64,000 nucleotides of DNA from Dipteris shenzhenensis (taxonomy: Eukaryota > Polypodiophyta > Polypodiopsida > Gleicheniales), in assembly GCA_047967505.1 (NCBI GenBank), contig CM106538.1; one strand, 5' to 3'. Shown here in pieces: positions 1-10,159 of the stretch. Position numbers and translations under genes: made by a program. Below the pieces are notes generated by a model that saw nothing but the letters and a program-made list of their open reading frames with translations, did no database searches and was not told the DNA's origin. The stretch's first letter is position 1. Each line of letters starts with the position of its first letter.

Positions 1-339
1 TAGATGCGGGTGTCATCCCATCAGTTGAGGATTGATATACAGAGAGCCACAAGTTACCCTAGAGAGCAACGGATATGTAAACTATGAACCTTGGAGAAGG
101 TGGGGACAAAGGAGCACTTCCTTTGTACTTGCATGAGATATAAGGACGATACCATTGCTTATTTTAAGAGGGACATGAGTTAGGACCTCTCTCCAGACTG
201 ATTCATCTCCAAGACCGGGTCTACATTGGTCTTTATTTGATGGAGATACAACAACATAGAGAGACCTTGTTACGCCGCATAAGAGAGTAGGAGACAATGG
301 CACATGTGACCAAGCTTTGATCGATCCCAACGACATGTT

Positions 340-1010
340 ATAAATTTCTACACCTTGGAGTTTACTCTTGAACATAGCAAAGTTGAGGAGGAGATAGATG
401 ACATGAGAGCTGACTGGGTTAGTGGGATGAGACGACGACATTGAGAGATGTAGCCAAAGATGCACAGACAGACCAAGGCATGCACGATGGAGGCCCAACC
501 CATCGCAACAATATTCGGAGGGATCGCCTGACTAGAGGGATCACTATTGACATGGCCCGTCGGATACAGACATCATGGAGATGCAGCCAAAGATGCAGAG
601 ATGACCAAGGCATGCACGATGGAGGCCCAACCCATCGCACCAATAGGGATCGCCTGATCAGAGGAATCACTATTGACATGGCCCATCAGATACAGACACA
701 TCATGGAGACCACACCCCGTACCGTAGAGAGAGAAAACCCGAAAGACAGATACAAGATATTTTCGTAGCTCATCGGAGAGCCACCTTGGCACCGAGCTAT
801 GTATTTTGACCTTTGAGTTTGAGACTAGTTTTGTTGTATTTACTTTAGCTTAATGCTTAGTACTCAGCAAACAACCTTAGCAAGTCCTTTTGCTTCGGCT
901 CACAATGGCTTGTATGGATTATTGTACTTTGTCTCAGGCCCATGAAGCCTCCAGAAGACGTTAATACATCTTTCTTTCTTTCTTTCTCTCTCTCTCCCCT
1001 CCTCTCCTCC
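340..1010 (+). mobile_element. 3' end of a LINE relic, family R, with CT-rich tail
   Basis: This stretch matches, in opposite orientation, the minus-strand relic at 11027-11560. Shared blocks include the GGAGACCACACCC run near 706, the GAGAGCCACC run near 775, and the terminal ACGTTAATACAT at about 958-969. It then passes into a CTTT/CT microsatellite at 970-1010. The minus-strand copy carries recognisable non-LTR reverse transcriptase C-terminal sequence, so this is read as the 3' part of the same LINE family. No open frame survives. Bases 1-340 look like the upstream continuation but nothing in them is identifiable. Confidence 0.55.
444..708 (+). repeat. Two-copy tandem duplication, about 135-bp unit
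   Basis: Copy 1 (about 444-578) and copy 2 (about 579-708) share the blocks GACCAAGGCATGCACGATGG, GGCCCAACCCATCGCA and CACTATTGACATGGCCC. Copy 2 is a few bases shorter. The opposite-strand family member at 11.3-11.5 kb has a single copy, so the duplication is local. Confidence 0.8.
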
Positions 1011-1043
1011 TCGTCATCACCTCCTTCCTCTGTGTCATGGCTA

Positions 1044-1785
1044 CTGAGCCGACATTAGGAAAAAAGGGAGCTCATTTTGAGGCCCTGTAAGAAATTCACT
1101 ATTTTCTCTTTTTTCTCTACAAAAGCAATAAAATATGGATACTTGCGTGAGAAATGTCAGTGTGAAAAGGAATAAATATATTCTTTCACATGCTTTACAT
1201 TCAATGTTCATATAAGAGCAACACTTTTCTGTGCAGAATTTGGTGATTCTGACACCGCAGACGCGTCCGGAACGGCCCAAAACCCCAACGGCACTGGAAA
1301 CACTAGAATCGGACATCCGGAGGCCCGGAAACGGTCAAAAAAGGCCGAAAAACAGGATTTGCAGCAAAATGCGATATGGCACTTTTGAAATTTCAAAAGT
1401 GCCATATCGCATAATTTCAAAAGTACCATATCGCATTTTGCTGCAAATCCTGTTTTTCGGCCTTTTTTGGCCGTTTCCGGGCCTCCGGATGTCCGATTCC
1501 AGCGTTTCCAGTGCCGTTCTTGGGGTTTTGGGCCGTTCCGGACGCGTCTGCGGTGTCAGAATCACCAAATTCTGCACAGAAAATAAATTTTTTAAAGATT
1601 CAAATCAGATCACCTCATTAATGTGACATGCTTCTACGAACATATAGTACTATTTCTTTTTCTTATTTTCATCTTCTTTTGTTGAATTTTCAACGTTATG
1701 TTGGCCCACTCCTAATTGGTTGAGAGCCTATTTTCTCTCTCTTCTAAAAGGCCCCAAAATGAGCTCTCTTTTTTCCTAATGGCTC
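1044..1785. mobile_element. 742-bp non-autonomous TIR element with 8-bp target duplication
   Basis: Inverted ends of about 45 bp are visible. The left end reads inward with ATTAGGAAAAAAGGGAGCTC then ATTTTGAGGCC. The right end, reverse-complemented, reads ATTAGGAAAAAAGAGAGCTC then ATTTTGGGGCC. The element is flanked on both sides by CATGGCTA (1036-1043 and 1786-1793). It has no coding capacity. An 8-bp duplication is typical of hAT elements, but the termini do not show a classic hAT end, so the superfamily is left open. Its centre is the hairpin at 1225-1583. Confidence 0.75.
1225..1583. repeat. Long near-perfect inverted repeat (foldback hairpin)
   Basis: Two arms of about 170 bp are reverse complements with few mismatches. 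The outer ends are TTTTCTGTGCAGAATTTGG and CCAAATTCTGCACAGAAAA. Both arms carry the CAGACGCGTCCGGAACGGCC block in opposite senses. The loop is almost absent and contains an extra third copy of the TTTCAAAAGTRCCATATCGC unit, making the apex asymmetric. A transcript in either direction would fold into a long double-stranded RNA. It may be a nested foldback MITE or an integral part of the surrounding TIR element. Confidence 0.85.
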
Positions 1786-1793
1786 CATGGCTA

Positions 1794-2954
1794 AACAGCC
1801 AGGCCACGCAGCATACTATTCAAGCCTCCCACACCTAAACCCTAGCTAGGATGAACAAAACCCTAGCCGTCACTCAATACGCCATCTTGAAAGAAGCCAC
1901 AGCTCCGTCGTTGCTGGTGATGCCATTCCGCCACCTCTTGAGACGCCATAGCTAACTGTGACATTGGAGCCCACCATAGTAAAGACAATTTCGCATTACA
2001 GATTGTTCGCCTAACAACATACATTGAAGCTCGCACAACAGCAGACTATTCGCTACAATAGAGTTTGTCTAGCAGACGTTGCAAAATTGTATGGTTGCTT
2101 AAGGTTCTTGCTTGCTCGACTGACATAACCCATTCTAAACTATGGGTGAAGTCCTTTGCTCAGGCGGTGGCTTCCCCCTAAACTAATAGCGACATCGAAT
2201 AGAAAAACCACCAACTCCGTCTAGCAAAGCGTCTAACCACGCTAGAGGATCAATTCAAGAAACAACTCAACTCTCATCTTCTTATTGAAGGACCTGGTCA
2301 GTAGGCTTTCATTGATTAAGTAGTTAAAGCTAACAAGGCTTCGTCCCCTACTCCTCAACTAGTCTCTACAGTTAAAGACCTAGTCAAAAAAGAAGTTACT
2401 ATGGAGGTTGGTACCAAGGCAAACAAAACAGATATTCAAGATGAGATCAAGGAACATGAAGCTACACGTGATAATGCACTGAAGATCAAAGTAGGACTCT
2501 GTACAAAGACGAGGATTCTTTTAGTGAAACTTTAGCACGTATCAAAGCAACCATGCTTAACATTGAATAGATGGGTGATAAGGATGATGATGATGATGGA
2601 GTAACTAATATCCGACACTCTAGAGGACATTCTATCATTACGATCAAATCACAAGATCTACAGGTAAAGCTTCTTGCGAGTCTTACACGTTCGAAGGGAC
2701 TAAAGTATGGATAGCCGAGGAACTCACAGTAGCTTAATTGAAGAATAAGGCAATAGAATTAGCCAAACTCGAGGCTGCTAGGAAAGATGGAAAATAGGCA
2801 GTATACCATGAAGGCATAGCAATCATCAAAGAGTTTAAATCTAAACCAAAAGACTCTGTGTCTTAAAATGATGTGTGACCAATAATGGTTTTTCATAATC
2901 CCATGTAGGTACTCTCAGTAACAGGAGGTGCTTTGTACACTTCTTGGTTAGCAG
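1794..2954. other. No intact gene; degenerate coding-like stretch
   Basis: About 1.2 kb with no intact gene. A plus-strand stretch at 2220-2700 still translates in pieces with lysine- and glutamate-rich coiled-coil-like sequence (VKDLVKKEVTMEV), broken by stops. It may be the body of the LINE relic whose tail lies at 2955-3048, or a retroelement gag remnant. I cannot assign it. Confidence 0.3.
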
Positions 2955-3009
2955 ATGTTGGTTTTTTCCCTGTCTCGTAGACCTATTGGTCTCTTGTGGA
3001 CGTTAATAG

Positions 3010-3048
<39 letters not shown>
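2955..3048 (+). mobile_element. 3' tail of another family R LINE plus (CT)n
   Basis: The sequence TGTCTCGTAGACC...GTGGACGTTAATAGAG followed by (CT)n at about 3010-3048 parallels TGTCTCAGGCCC...AGAAGACGTTAATACAT plus CT-rich tail at 935-1010 and the minus-strand copy ending at 11027. The (CT)n tract directly abuts the CA-rich 3' border of the next, oppositely oriented LINE. Confidence 0.45.
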
Positions 3049-3052
<4 letters not shown>

Positions 3053-3063
3053 ACACACACACC

Positions 3064-4430
3064 TTTTTTTGTGTGAAAATTTTGATGCTTTATATTACAA
3101 CTTGGCTATCCCAAAAAGGAAAGTATGCCAAATTACATCAACAGAAAATCTTACTATATGACAGGTATACATCATGTTCTATATAATGAGTTTGCAAACA
3201 ATCAAAGAGAGATTGCTGCAAAGAGTGCCTAAAAAAAGAAAAAGTGAAAAATGTAGAAAGACTGTGATTTCTATCCTTTCATAGAGTCCATAGTGCCTAA
3301 TAACGAACCCAAGAAATCAAACTCCTGTCTGGGTGGATGAATATCAAAAAGCCAGAAGAACTTCCCAAAGGTAGCATTAGGAAATCGAGTTCTCAAACAA
3401 TGCCCAAGGAAGTTGAAGAAATCAGAAGTATGGCAGCAATGCCAAAGAAGATGAGGCACAGACTCATGCGGAGCCAAACATCTACGACAAACAGCCGGAG
3501 AAATATTTCTGAGTGCCAAAAGTTGCCAAGATGGAAGAACCCCTCATCAGAACTCACCACAAAAAAACCTGTTGTTGGAGGAGAATTTTTTAAATCCAAA
3601 TCTGTTTCAATCTTTTCCGCCACCACTTTACAGGATGATTCATTTGCCAAAACTGATTGGCCTTTTGAGAAACCATGCTAGAGACAGAAGTACTTTATAT
3701 AAAGAAGCAACAGTAATATGTGAGAGCCTCAAAGGACGACAAGATGACCTTGGTAAAGAAAGAGTCCAATCCTAAAGACGGTCCTCAAGCTCTAATGGCA
3801 GAACTGGTTGAAAAGGTTGAAGCATACCAGTAATAGTTTGCCACATGAAACGGTGATACATTCCAAGACTAAATTTTGCAGCCGCCAGAGGAAAAGAAAG
3901 GGTGGTTCCATCATCATCATGAATGACATCTGTAACTGAATGGATTCCTTTCAAACTAATGAAATATGACCGTCAGGCTCATGCAATGCCAATGGAGGGG
4001 AAAAAACCTTGGACCAATGTATGCTCTCAGCTCTGAGAGAAATTCCCTGCAACAAATCCGGACTATTCCATTTCAAATGCGAGAGGGCATGCTTCCAATC
4101 CAGTAACATATTGGAGACCAAAGGACAACCGTTGATCTGCCATCAACACATCCAAAAAGAAAGCCCCATTGTGTAGGCTGCCAGTATCCAAAAGCAGGAG
4201 TGGTGAGTTGTAATAGAAAATGGCGTATCATGGCAGAACTGGTTAAAAAGGTTGAAGCATACCAGTAATAGTTTGCCACATGGAATGGTAATACATTCCA
4301 AGACCAAATTTTGCAGCAGCCAGAGGAATAGAGCAAAGGGAAGAGGTATGAGACTGCAAGCAAGGGTGGAATGAGTCACAATAAGACAGTAAAAAAGAAG
4401 CATCACCAGTACATGACAGAAGCAATCAAG
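3064..4430 (-). pseudogene. 5'-truncated LINE ORF2 relic (zf-RVT end), internally duplicated
   Basis: Minus-strand translation gives the LINE ORF2 C-terminus in fragments: LAAAKFSLGMYHRFMWQTI, LPLELEDRL, and the zf-RVT motif CRRCLAPHESVPHLLWHC near 3450. It ends in a run of A (T at 3064-3070 on plus), followed on its own strand by GGTGTGTGTGTGG and then (GA)n. The segment encoding AAAKFGLGMYYHSMWQTITG occurs twice (about 3810-3900 and 4240-4330), so about 430 bp was duplicated in tandem. Frameshifts and stops are frequent. Confidence 0.8.
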
Positions 4431-4479
4431 AAACTTAAGTGCAACAATACTTGAAGCAATAGGAAAAATATAGGAGCCC

Positions 4480-5162
4480 GTGTCATCTTTCCATCATTCT
4501 GAAAAAGGTGTGCTCAAGGAAAAGCTAGAGCCAAGAGCAGGATGTAACCAAAGCAGGATTGGAAGATTGAGGAGACTAGGGTTGAGAAGATTGGAAGCAA
4601 AGCAGGATGTAACCAAAGGAAACCAGGGTGAGATTGAAAGCAAAGCAGGATTACAACAAGAGGCAGAAGAAGCGATAGCCCAAGGGTAACAAACCATGGG
4701 GATATGGGGGAGATTTGTTTCAGTCAATAAATGAGCATTTGTCAATGTGAGTGTGAGAATCCAAGCGCAGGCAGGTCTGCAAGCATGTGTAACTTTAACC
4801 TGCAGCCAACAATATATGAAGAATGTGCTTAGCCTTTCTGATTCCCACAACAATTAAAAGAAGACCTGAGATTTTTTTTAAGTAGAGTCAGATGAGCAAA
4901 TAAATCAACAATATACATTAATCCAAAATTTGAAGTCCTAAACGAAACCCATTTCTCATGCACATACATCATCTTTTGATGCACAAGACTGGGTCCCATA
5001 AAAAATATATGCTATAGAGTGTTTCCTCAGTATCAGTCTCTCAACTGTTACAGGAATGCAGCAACCCTCGGGGTATTTGGAAGTGTGGCATGTGCGGCAA
5101 GGAGGGAATAGTTTTTTTTCAAAACAAATCTATTTGCAGATCCTTCGCAAATGGGGGTAATG
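4480..5162. other. Sequence downstream of the host gene stop, with short direct repeats
   Basis: There is no protein-coding gene here. Three imperfect copies of AAGCAGGATGTAACCAAAG-like units lie at about 4535-4655. The part next to 5162 should be 3' UTR of the minus-strand host gene. I see no canonical AATAAA signal at a convincing distance, so the transcript end is not placed. Confidence 0.35.
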
Positions 5163-5300
5163 TCAAATGATAGGCTTAATAACATGCCGAATATCTTTAC
5201 CAATTTCTGATATTTGGGCATGAGTCGATGCTGCAGCTGCGTGAGCTATGCTTTCAATATCCAAATCAAGAGCGACTTTCTTCACCAATCCATCCAAGAT
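5163..5300 (-). CDS. PLAA: Last exon of PLAA/DOA1/UFD3-type protein (PUL domain C-terminus)
   Basis: PLAA/DOA1 proteins combine WD40 repeats, a PFU ubiquitin-binding domain and a C-terminal PUL domain that binds CDC48/p97, and act in ubiquitin-dependent protein turnover. This exon has 46 codons including the TGA stop (5163-5165). It starts after the acceptor TTTTATGCAG and encodes ILDGLVKKVALDLDIESIA, then an alanine-rich stretch, then ISEIGKDIRHVI. From memory of the family, plant homologues end in a similar LMLEGLVKKIA...AKIAEVGADI pattern. Reading phase is zero and continues exactly from the exon at 9831-9896. The four exons in the window join into about 117 codons without a stop. The upstream PUL, PFU and WD40 exons are not visible, so the gene extends past the right edge. 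A real gene is likelier than a processed copy because splice sites and phases are intact. Confidence 0.88.
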   Translation of the reverse strand: MLDGLVKKVALDLDIESIAHAAAASTHAQISEIGKDIRHVIKPII

Positions 5301-5320
5301 CTGCATAAAACTGAGTTAGT

Positions 5321-5321
<1 letters not shown>

Positions 5322-5361
<40 letters not shown>
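5322..5361. repeat. (CT)n microsatellite next to a splice acceptor
   Basis: About 40 bp of uninterrupted CT lie 22 bp from the last host exon. On the other side is a degenerate GT-rich zone (5362-5434) that borders the 3' end of the minus-strand LINE. Confidence 0.95.
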
Positions 5362-5365
<4 letters not shown>

Positions 5366-5434
5366 ACACGGGTGCGTGCACACATTCATGTGCATGTGCT
5401 TGTGGGGTTGTGTCAGGCACACGTGCAAACACAC

Positions 5435-6419
5435 TTTCTACGTGAAAAGTAGTATCTCATTTATAAAACTGCACATTCATAGCTGCCCCAAAATGGAGCA
5501 GCTACTAATTGGAACTAAAAACACTTATAAAACACTTCCATCTGGGCAAGAGGAAGATCTCCAAGAGAATGTGCATCTTGGAGAGATCGATGCAGGGAGG
5601 AGCGAAAGAAATCATAAACATCCACCGAAGGGTGGCCGAACAATCGAATGTTACGGGCATGATATAAGGACCACAAAGCCCAGTAACGACACCAGCAAAA
5701 GAACTGAACATAGGCTGGTGTTAAGACATATCTACCAAAAAACCAAAACTGCCTACCAAAAGAAAACCTGGGGAAACAAGCATGAAGATAAGCCCCCAGT
5801 CTAGGAAGAAGATTCCGAGCACTAGCAGAGGTCCAGAGAAGATGCAAGACAATCTCCTTGGGATGAGAACAAGTAGTGCAAGCCGAGGCCTGGCAGCCAA
5901 CAAAGAACCACTGGTAATGCACCGACTAAACAGAACCACAAGAAAACCCTCTGCCTGAGAGGAAGTTTACTGCTCCAAATGCATTGGAGACAAATCTTCC
6001 ACTGAGTAAGAGACTTGTCAAGATACTAGAATTGATTCCCACACTCCTAAATCCATGACTGTGGAAGTAATAATAGGTTCTCTTGGCAGAAAGTTCTGCA
6101 AACGAGAACGAAGAGTTAACCCAGAAGTCTCTGATCAAACTTCCAATCCACCAGAGGAAGAGTAGTAAACAGGTGATGGACAGGCTGAAAAGGGTGCAGA
6201 GTACTAGTAAGAATTCGCCAAATAGACCTATGATGCTAACCCAAACAAAACTCTCTCCTGGCCTGAGGAAAAGAGAGAGCGGAGCCCCAGTCATCCACCA
6301 CATCATCCACTATAGAAATCTCCCCATCATCCACTATAGAAAGGCCCAAACGATGCAGGAAGTATGCCTTTCTAAACTGAAGATGTGCTAAAGGGGGAGC
6401 AAAGACACGGCTCCAATGG
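5435..6419 (-). pseudogene. 5'-truncated LINE ORF2 relic with (GT)n at both ends
   Basis: The minus strand encodes the ORF2 C-terminus: HWSRVFAPPLAH at the 5' end, VVDDWGSALSFPQARREF, then the zf-RVT region with CTTCSHPKEIVLHLLW, then FGRQFWFFGRY and the tail LGDLPLAQMEVFYKCF. The 5' truncation point lies directly at the (CA)n tract (6420-6438), which is GTGTGT immediately upstream on the element's strand. Its 3' end (CACGTAGAAA) runs straight into GTGTGTTTGCACGTGTG. Two frames are needed to read it. It is sense-oriented in the host intron. Confidence 0.85.
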
Positions 6420-6438
6420 ACACACACACACACACACA
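6420..6438. repeat. (CA)n microsatellite at LINE 5' junction
   Basis: Nine CA units flank the truncated LINE 5' end. Confidence 0.95.
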
Positions 6439-6439
6439 A

Positions 6440-7180
6440 ATATAGATATCCCTACAAGCACCCTCTGTGAGTGGCTCGAGCCGAACAGTGAAAGCTTTTG
6501 TGCTCATGGATGTAAGTCTATCCTTGACCCTTAGTGCACAATTGAGATATTTGAACATCAATCTGGTCATTAGTGCTAAGCGGTACATGGAATCAGACCA
6601 GCCCGGTGTAGGTGTAAAACCCTTTTCTAAATCTTTTTTTAAGTTCATTGCCATGAATTGGATTCGAAGAAGCATAATTTAGGAGGATTGGGCCCAAATT
6701 CACCCTGTTTTCCGTATAGGTATAGTTAGTGCGTGCATGCATATGTGGGTGCCGGGAGTCGTACAGTCACTGCTCATAACCTCTTCTGAAGACAAGGTGG
6801 CAAGCATCCCGTCCCTAGCCTGAGTCCTAGATGGGTGGGACCCACGGATGTGTCCAAGGAGGGTGGTGGAGCTCTCAAACTCAAGTTGTAGCAGCAACTC
6901 GTCTTTAGAGAAAGTGCACGTTCTCACAGCCGGTAGAAGGGGACAACGATTGGATGAATGGGTAGCCATTCGCTGATTGAGGGTGGAAGGGAAGGGACGG
7001 AGGGAGAGGGAGAGCAGCAGCAAGGAGGGAGAAGGGGATAGAAGCGGGGAGGGAGAGGGAGGGGGTAGTAATGTCCAAAAGGGAGAAGATCAGCAGCTCA
7101 AATTTCATCTATTCAAATAGCTAAAAGCATCATTAAAAGAACTCAAAATAGAGCAAAAAGTATATCCAGAGATGGATCCT
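6440..7180. other. Intronic sequence without a recognisable gene
   Basis: Bases 6980-7075 are GGGAGA/purine rich. I see no motif or coding signal that I can support. Confidence 0.4.
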
Positions 7181-7181
7181 C

Positions 7182-7970
7182 GATTACATGGGTCCTTTCA
7201 AGAACATGGTACAGTTCACACAGAACAAGTATATCATTGTAGCCACCGATTATGCTACCAAGTGGGCAGAGTCCAAGCCCCTACGTGATAACTGGGCTCG
7301 CAATACAGCCAAGTTCCTAATTGAAAACATTATTTGTAGGTATGGCTGTCCAATCGAGTTTGTCAGTGTCCTAGGGTACGCACTTTATGAATGGTGCATT
7401 CCAATCTCTGAGAACAGAATTCATAGTGATGCACCGACTTATTATCCCTGGTGCAATGGCCAAGCCAAGTCCACTTGCAAGGAAGCTTTCAGCATTGCAA
7501 TTTGCCTGTAGAAAATGCCACATGGCCCACCTGATTAAAGGCATGCCCTGAAGATATTCACATCCTTCTCCAAAATTCTAGAAGATGGTAGAGTGGCTTT
7601 CAGTCATGAATCGCTCTTTGAGCCTTTCTAAGGTGGGACCTGAGCCAACATGCTTCCCTGAAAGATATGCATCGTCCTTTGCACTTTGAAGAACACATGC
7701 TGCTAAATCTGATGCAGAAGCATCATATACAGAAACATGTCCATGCATCCCTGTCTAGCCTTCATGATTGAAGTGGTAGCCTTTGTATTTGGAACAAAGG
7801 CATGGTCTCTTGCTATGAAATCCATTGAACCCAATGATCTACCCTCACATCGCACCAAGCACGCAAAGTTTCTAAGGTTGGCACCTCACCGTCCTTTGGG
7901 CATCCAAATCCCCACCAAGCTTCGATACCAAGTAGAAATCTCTTCTCTGACATCTAGGAAATGACATCCA
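7182..7970 (+). pseudogene. Ty3/gypsy integrase core relic
   Basis: Residues YIIVATDYATKWAESKPLRD, FLIENIICRYGCPIEFVS and TYYPWCNGQAKSTCKEAF match the rve integrase core of gypsy elements. The first catalytic Asp is present (DYATKW). The second is lost (VSVLG where VSDxG is usual), and the Glu is displaced by substitution around the NGQAKST block. The frame ends at 7511 and the rest (7512-7970) decays with stops. No RT or protease is present, so this is an isolated pol fragment. Confidence 0.75.
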
Positions 7971-8232
7971 GCATCACAGCTTGGCCCACATGGGTTGCCC
8001 ATTGCAGCCTTGGGTGGGGGGACAGAAGATTAGACCAGCAAACCTCCTTGCTAGGCATTTGGGTCAATTTATCCAAGCATCATGAACACTTTTGTAAGAC
8101 CTGGGCTTCAAGTAATTGAACAGACATACAGATGAGTTGTCACATGCACCCCTGCACTTGGGTGCAAGGTGACACACTGGCTGCATCGACAAGTGTATTA
8201 TAATTCCCAGATAGGAGATTTTGTCGTATGTT

Positions 8233-9359
8233 GTGACCCCTTTGTGAGCCCTTGTCCAGGGACAGTCAGGCACAAGCTACGTAGGTCAGTCTCTCAGCCT
8301 TAGGTCAAGTCAGTAGTCAGTTCTTGTTCACTAGTACCCACTGGAGAATAGTAGGTTAAGTGTTTCCATCTAATAGTTTAGGTCTTAGCCTAGGTTAGGA
8401 GTCCCTTTAGGGTCCCCAAAAGCTGGACAGGTAAGCAGGGAAGGCAGCCTGCAAAGGCTGCCCAAAAACTCCCCTGGCAAATGAGCCAGGGAGGGCTTTT
8501 TATAGGCTGGTTGTAGGCCAGCCAGTCTGTAAAACAGACTGAGTCTGTCTGTTTACAGACTGGGTTGGCTCAGCCCAGCCCTATAAAAGGGCCCCTTGGC
8601 TGCCCTGTTTTCTCATTCAGTTTGCTCCTGCCTTCAGTCCTCCTACAGCTCCACTTCAGCCTCCTGTGCAGCCCCTGAGATCCTCAGATTTGGCCCTGCT
8701 CTAGCCTCAGTCCCTTGGCCATCAGTTCAGCCTGATCTGAAGGTGACCACGCAGCACAACAGACGGAGGTTTGGACCAACAAACGGAGAGAGGTTTGGAC
8801 ACTGTTTCCTCAGCTTTCTCAGCTCTCTTTTACAGTTTACACAGCTCACTCTCAGCTCTATATTTCCGTCATCTCTCAGTTCTCTCATAGGATCTATCAC
8901 TTCTAGCTTTTCACTCTCTCACTCACGCAGTAACCTTGCATTCCGCTAGACAGCACAAGCCTCTTCCTTGCCTTGCAGAAGCGTCCTACATCGTCAGTGT
9001 GGAAAGCATCAATGTCTCGGTATTGGTCGGCGTTGCCTCTCAGATCTTTAGGTCTGCTATACGTGTGCACAGTGAGCTCTTTAGAAGCGTGTTCCGTGCT
9101 CTCTTGAAGAGTGGTCTTTGTATTTCTCAGTTCTCCAAGTATAAAGCAAATTCTCCCCTGATTGGGGGAGGGGGCCCTCAATGGGTACAGGGACCCAATC
9201 GGTTGTCGACTCTACTCTCTCTCTACCCTCATCTCCTTCCTCTCTCTATGGTAAACAACGCTCATTCCTCGCTAAAGGTTTAAAGAAGGTCTTGCTGTGA
9301 ATTACACAATCAGATAACCGTTGCATGTTACATGAGTTATCCATAGTATAGTCCCTCCA
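8233..9359 (+). repeat. Probable gypsy-type LTR
   Basis: It begins TGTTGTGACCC, a common gypsy LTR opening, and could end in CCCTCCA just before TTGGCTCCGTGCC, which resembles the TGGCGCCG-type primer-binding site. It contains a good TATA box (8582-8588) in a GC-richer context, as expected for an LTR promoter. No second LTR or target duplication was found, so the borders are tentative. Paired short repeats (CCCAGGGAGG, GACAGACTGAGTC) lie in its U3-like half. Confidence 0.4.
8582..8588 (+). promoter_or_regulatory. TATA box (TATAAAA) in the putative LTR
   Basis: TATAAAA sits between CAGCCC and GGGCCCC. A similar arrangement (TATAA followed by GGGGCC) occurs at 32355-32359 in another LTR-like region, suggesting related promoters. 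Confidence 0.5.
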
Positions 9360-9825
9360 GTTGGCTCCGTGCCAAATTCTGTTGGTTCCTTTTCGTAGTG
9401 TGGCACTGGTTCTCACAGAGGCCTTGAGGGCTAGGTTGTATTCAATTTACTGAGATTCATCAAAAGTTTCTTTCTTGGAAAGCAAAAAACATGCTCAAAT
9501 GTGGTATTCACCACAAATGAGACAAATATTATTCCTCTACACATGTTAATCAAATAACCCAGAAAATGTTTATGTTAATGTTTTCTGCTTGATCTCATAG
9601 GACTTGAGAAAGTCCTCTTGACCCCTCTAAACAAGTTACTAAGTTCCGTTAATTATCTTTTAAGCAACTACATGCAATTTTCTATAATTACAAATTTTTT
9701 ACTGCATATTTCATACACAGATATACAACCACCAAATAACTTTGCATCCATATCTATAACTTGCCATAAAAGACACATAAGAGAGCCGTTCAACAAAATA
9801 GCACACTAGGAATCAAAAGTGAGAA
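9360..9825. other. AT-rich intron sequence
   Basis: The stretch includes a PBS-like TTGGCTCCGTGCC at about 9361. Otherwise there is no gene or repeat I can support. Confidence 0.4.
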
Positions 9826-9830
9826 CATAC

Positions 9831-9896
9831 AAGTGACCCAAGTGTCACAAGAGCACGGAATCTAGTGACTAAGTCTTGCTCTTCAGGCCCTGCCAT
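9831..9896 (-). CDS. PLAA: PLAA/DOA1-type exon, PUL domain
   Basis: 66 nt, 22 codons, phase 0 at both ends. The acceptor is GGTTCCACAG and the donor GTATGT. It encodes MAGPEEQDLVTRFRALVTLG plus SL. The TRFRALVTLGSL part matches the conserved SKFRALVALGSL block that precedes the last helices of plant PUL domains. The internal Met is not a start codon; it follows directly from ...SAALE in the previous exon. Confidence 0.88.
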
Positions 9897-9991
9897 CTGT
9901 GGAACCAGAAAATATCAATTCCATTAGTATGCTTTGTATAGAGGGAGATTCTTGATCCAAAAAGTAAAAAACCTTCAAGAGCAGTTTTTAC

Positions 9992-10061
9992 CTCTAAGGC
10001 TGCAGAAAGAACTTGGATTTGTCCTGCTTCATCCTTTAACTCAATCAAGAGCACGCAATAG
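9992..10061 (-). CDS. PLAA: PLAA/DOA1-type exon, PUL domain
   Basis: 70 nt, beginning with the last base of a split Asn codon and ending in phase 0. The acceptor is TTATTCATCAG and the donor GTAAAA. It encodes YCVLLIELKDEAGQIQVLSA plus ALE, the highly conserved NYxVLLIxKKDxxGQxQVLSAAL segment of PUL domains. The intron to the next exon is only 95 bp, in contrast with its giant neighbours. Confidence 0.9.
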
Positions 10062-10159
10062 CTGATGAATAACACAATGGTATCACTGATGAATTCTACG
10101 ACATGACCAAACTTATCCTCTAACAACAAAAAGAACAATGCAATTTTCATCTCATGACA

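Larger units (their letters stand above)
5301..9830 (-). other. Last intron of the PLAA-type gene (about 4.5 kb)
   Basis: The donor is GTATGT (9825-9830 on plus as ACATAC). The acceptor is at 5301-5302, with a branch-point-like CTAAC at 5315-5319. The intron carries a sense-oriented LINE relic (5435-6419), a gypsy integrase relic and a probable LTR. The (CT)n tract at 5322-5361, which is (GA)n in the sense strand, begins 3 nt beyond the branch-point motif. Confidence 0.85.

Noticed and set aside
444-708. CRISPR-like direct repeats
   Set aside because: Only two long units without regular spacers, in a plant nuclear context; a simple tandem duplication.
1225-1583. miRNA precursor
   Set aside because: Arms are far longer and more perfect than a typical precursor and lie inside a TIR element; without small-RNA data a foldback repeat is the safer reading.
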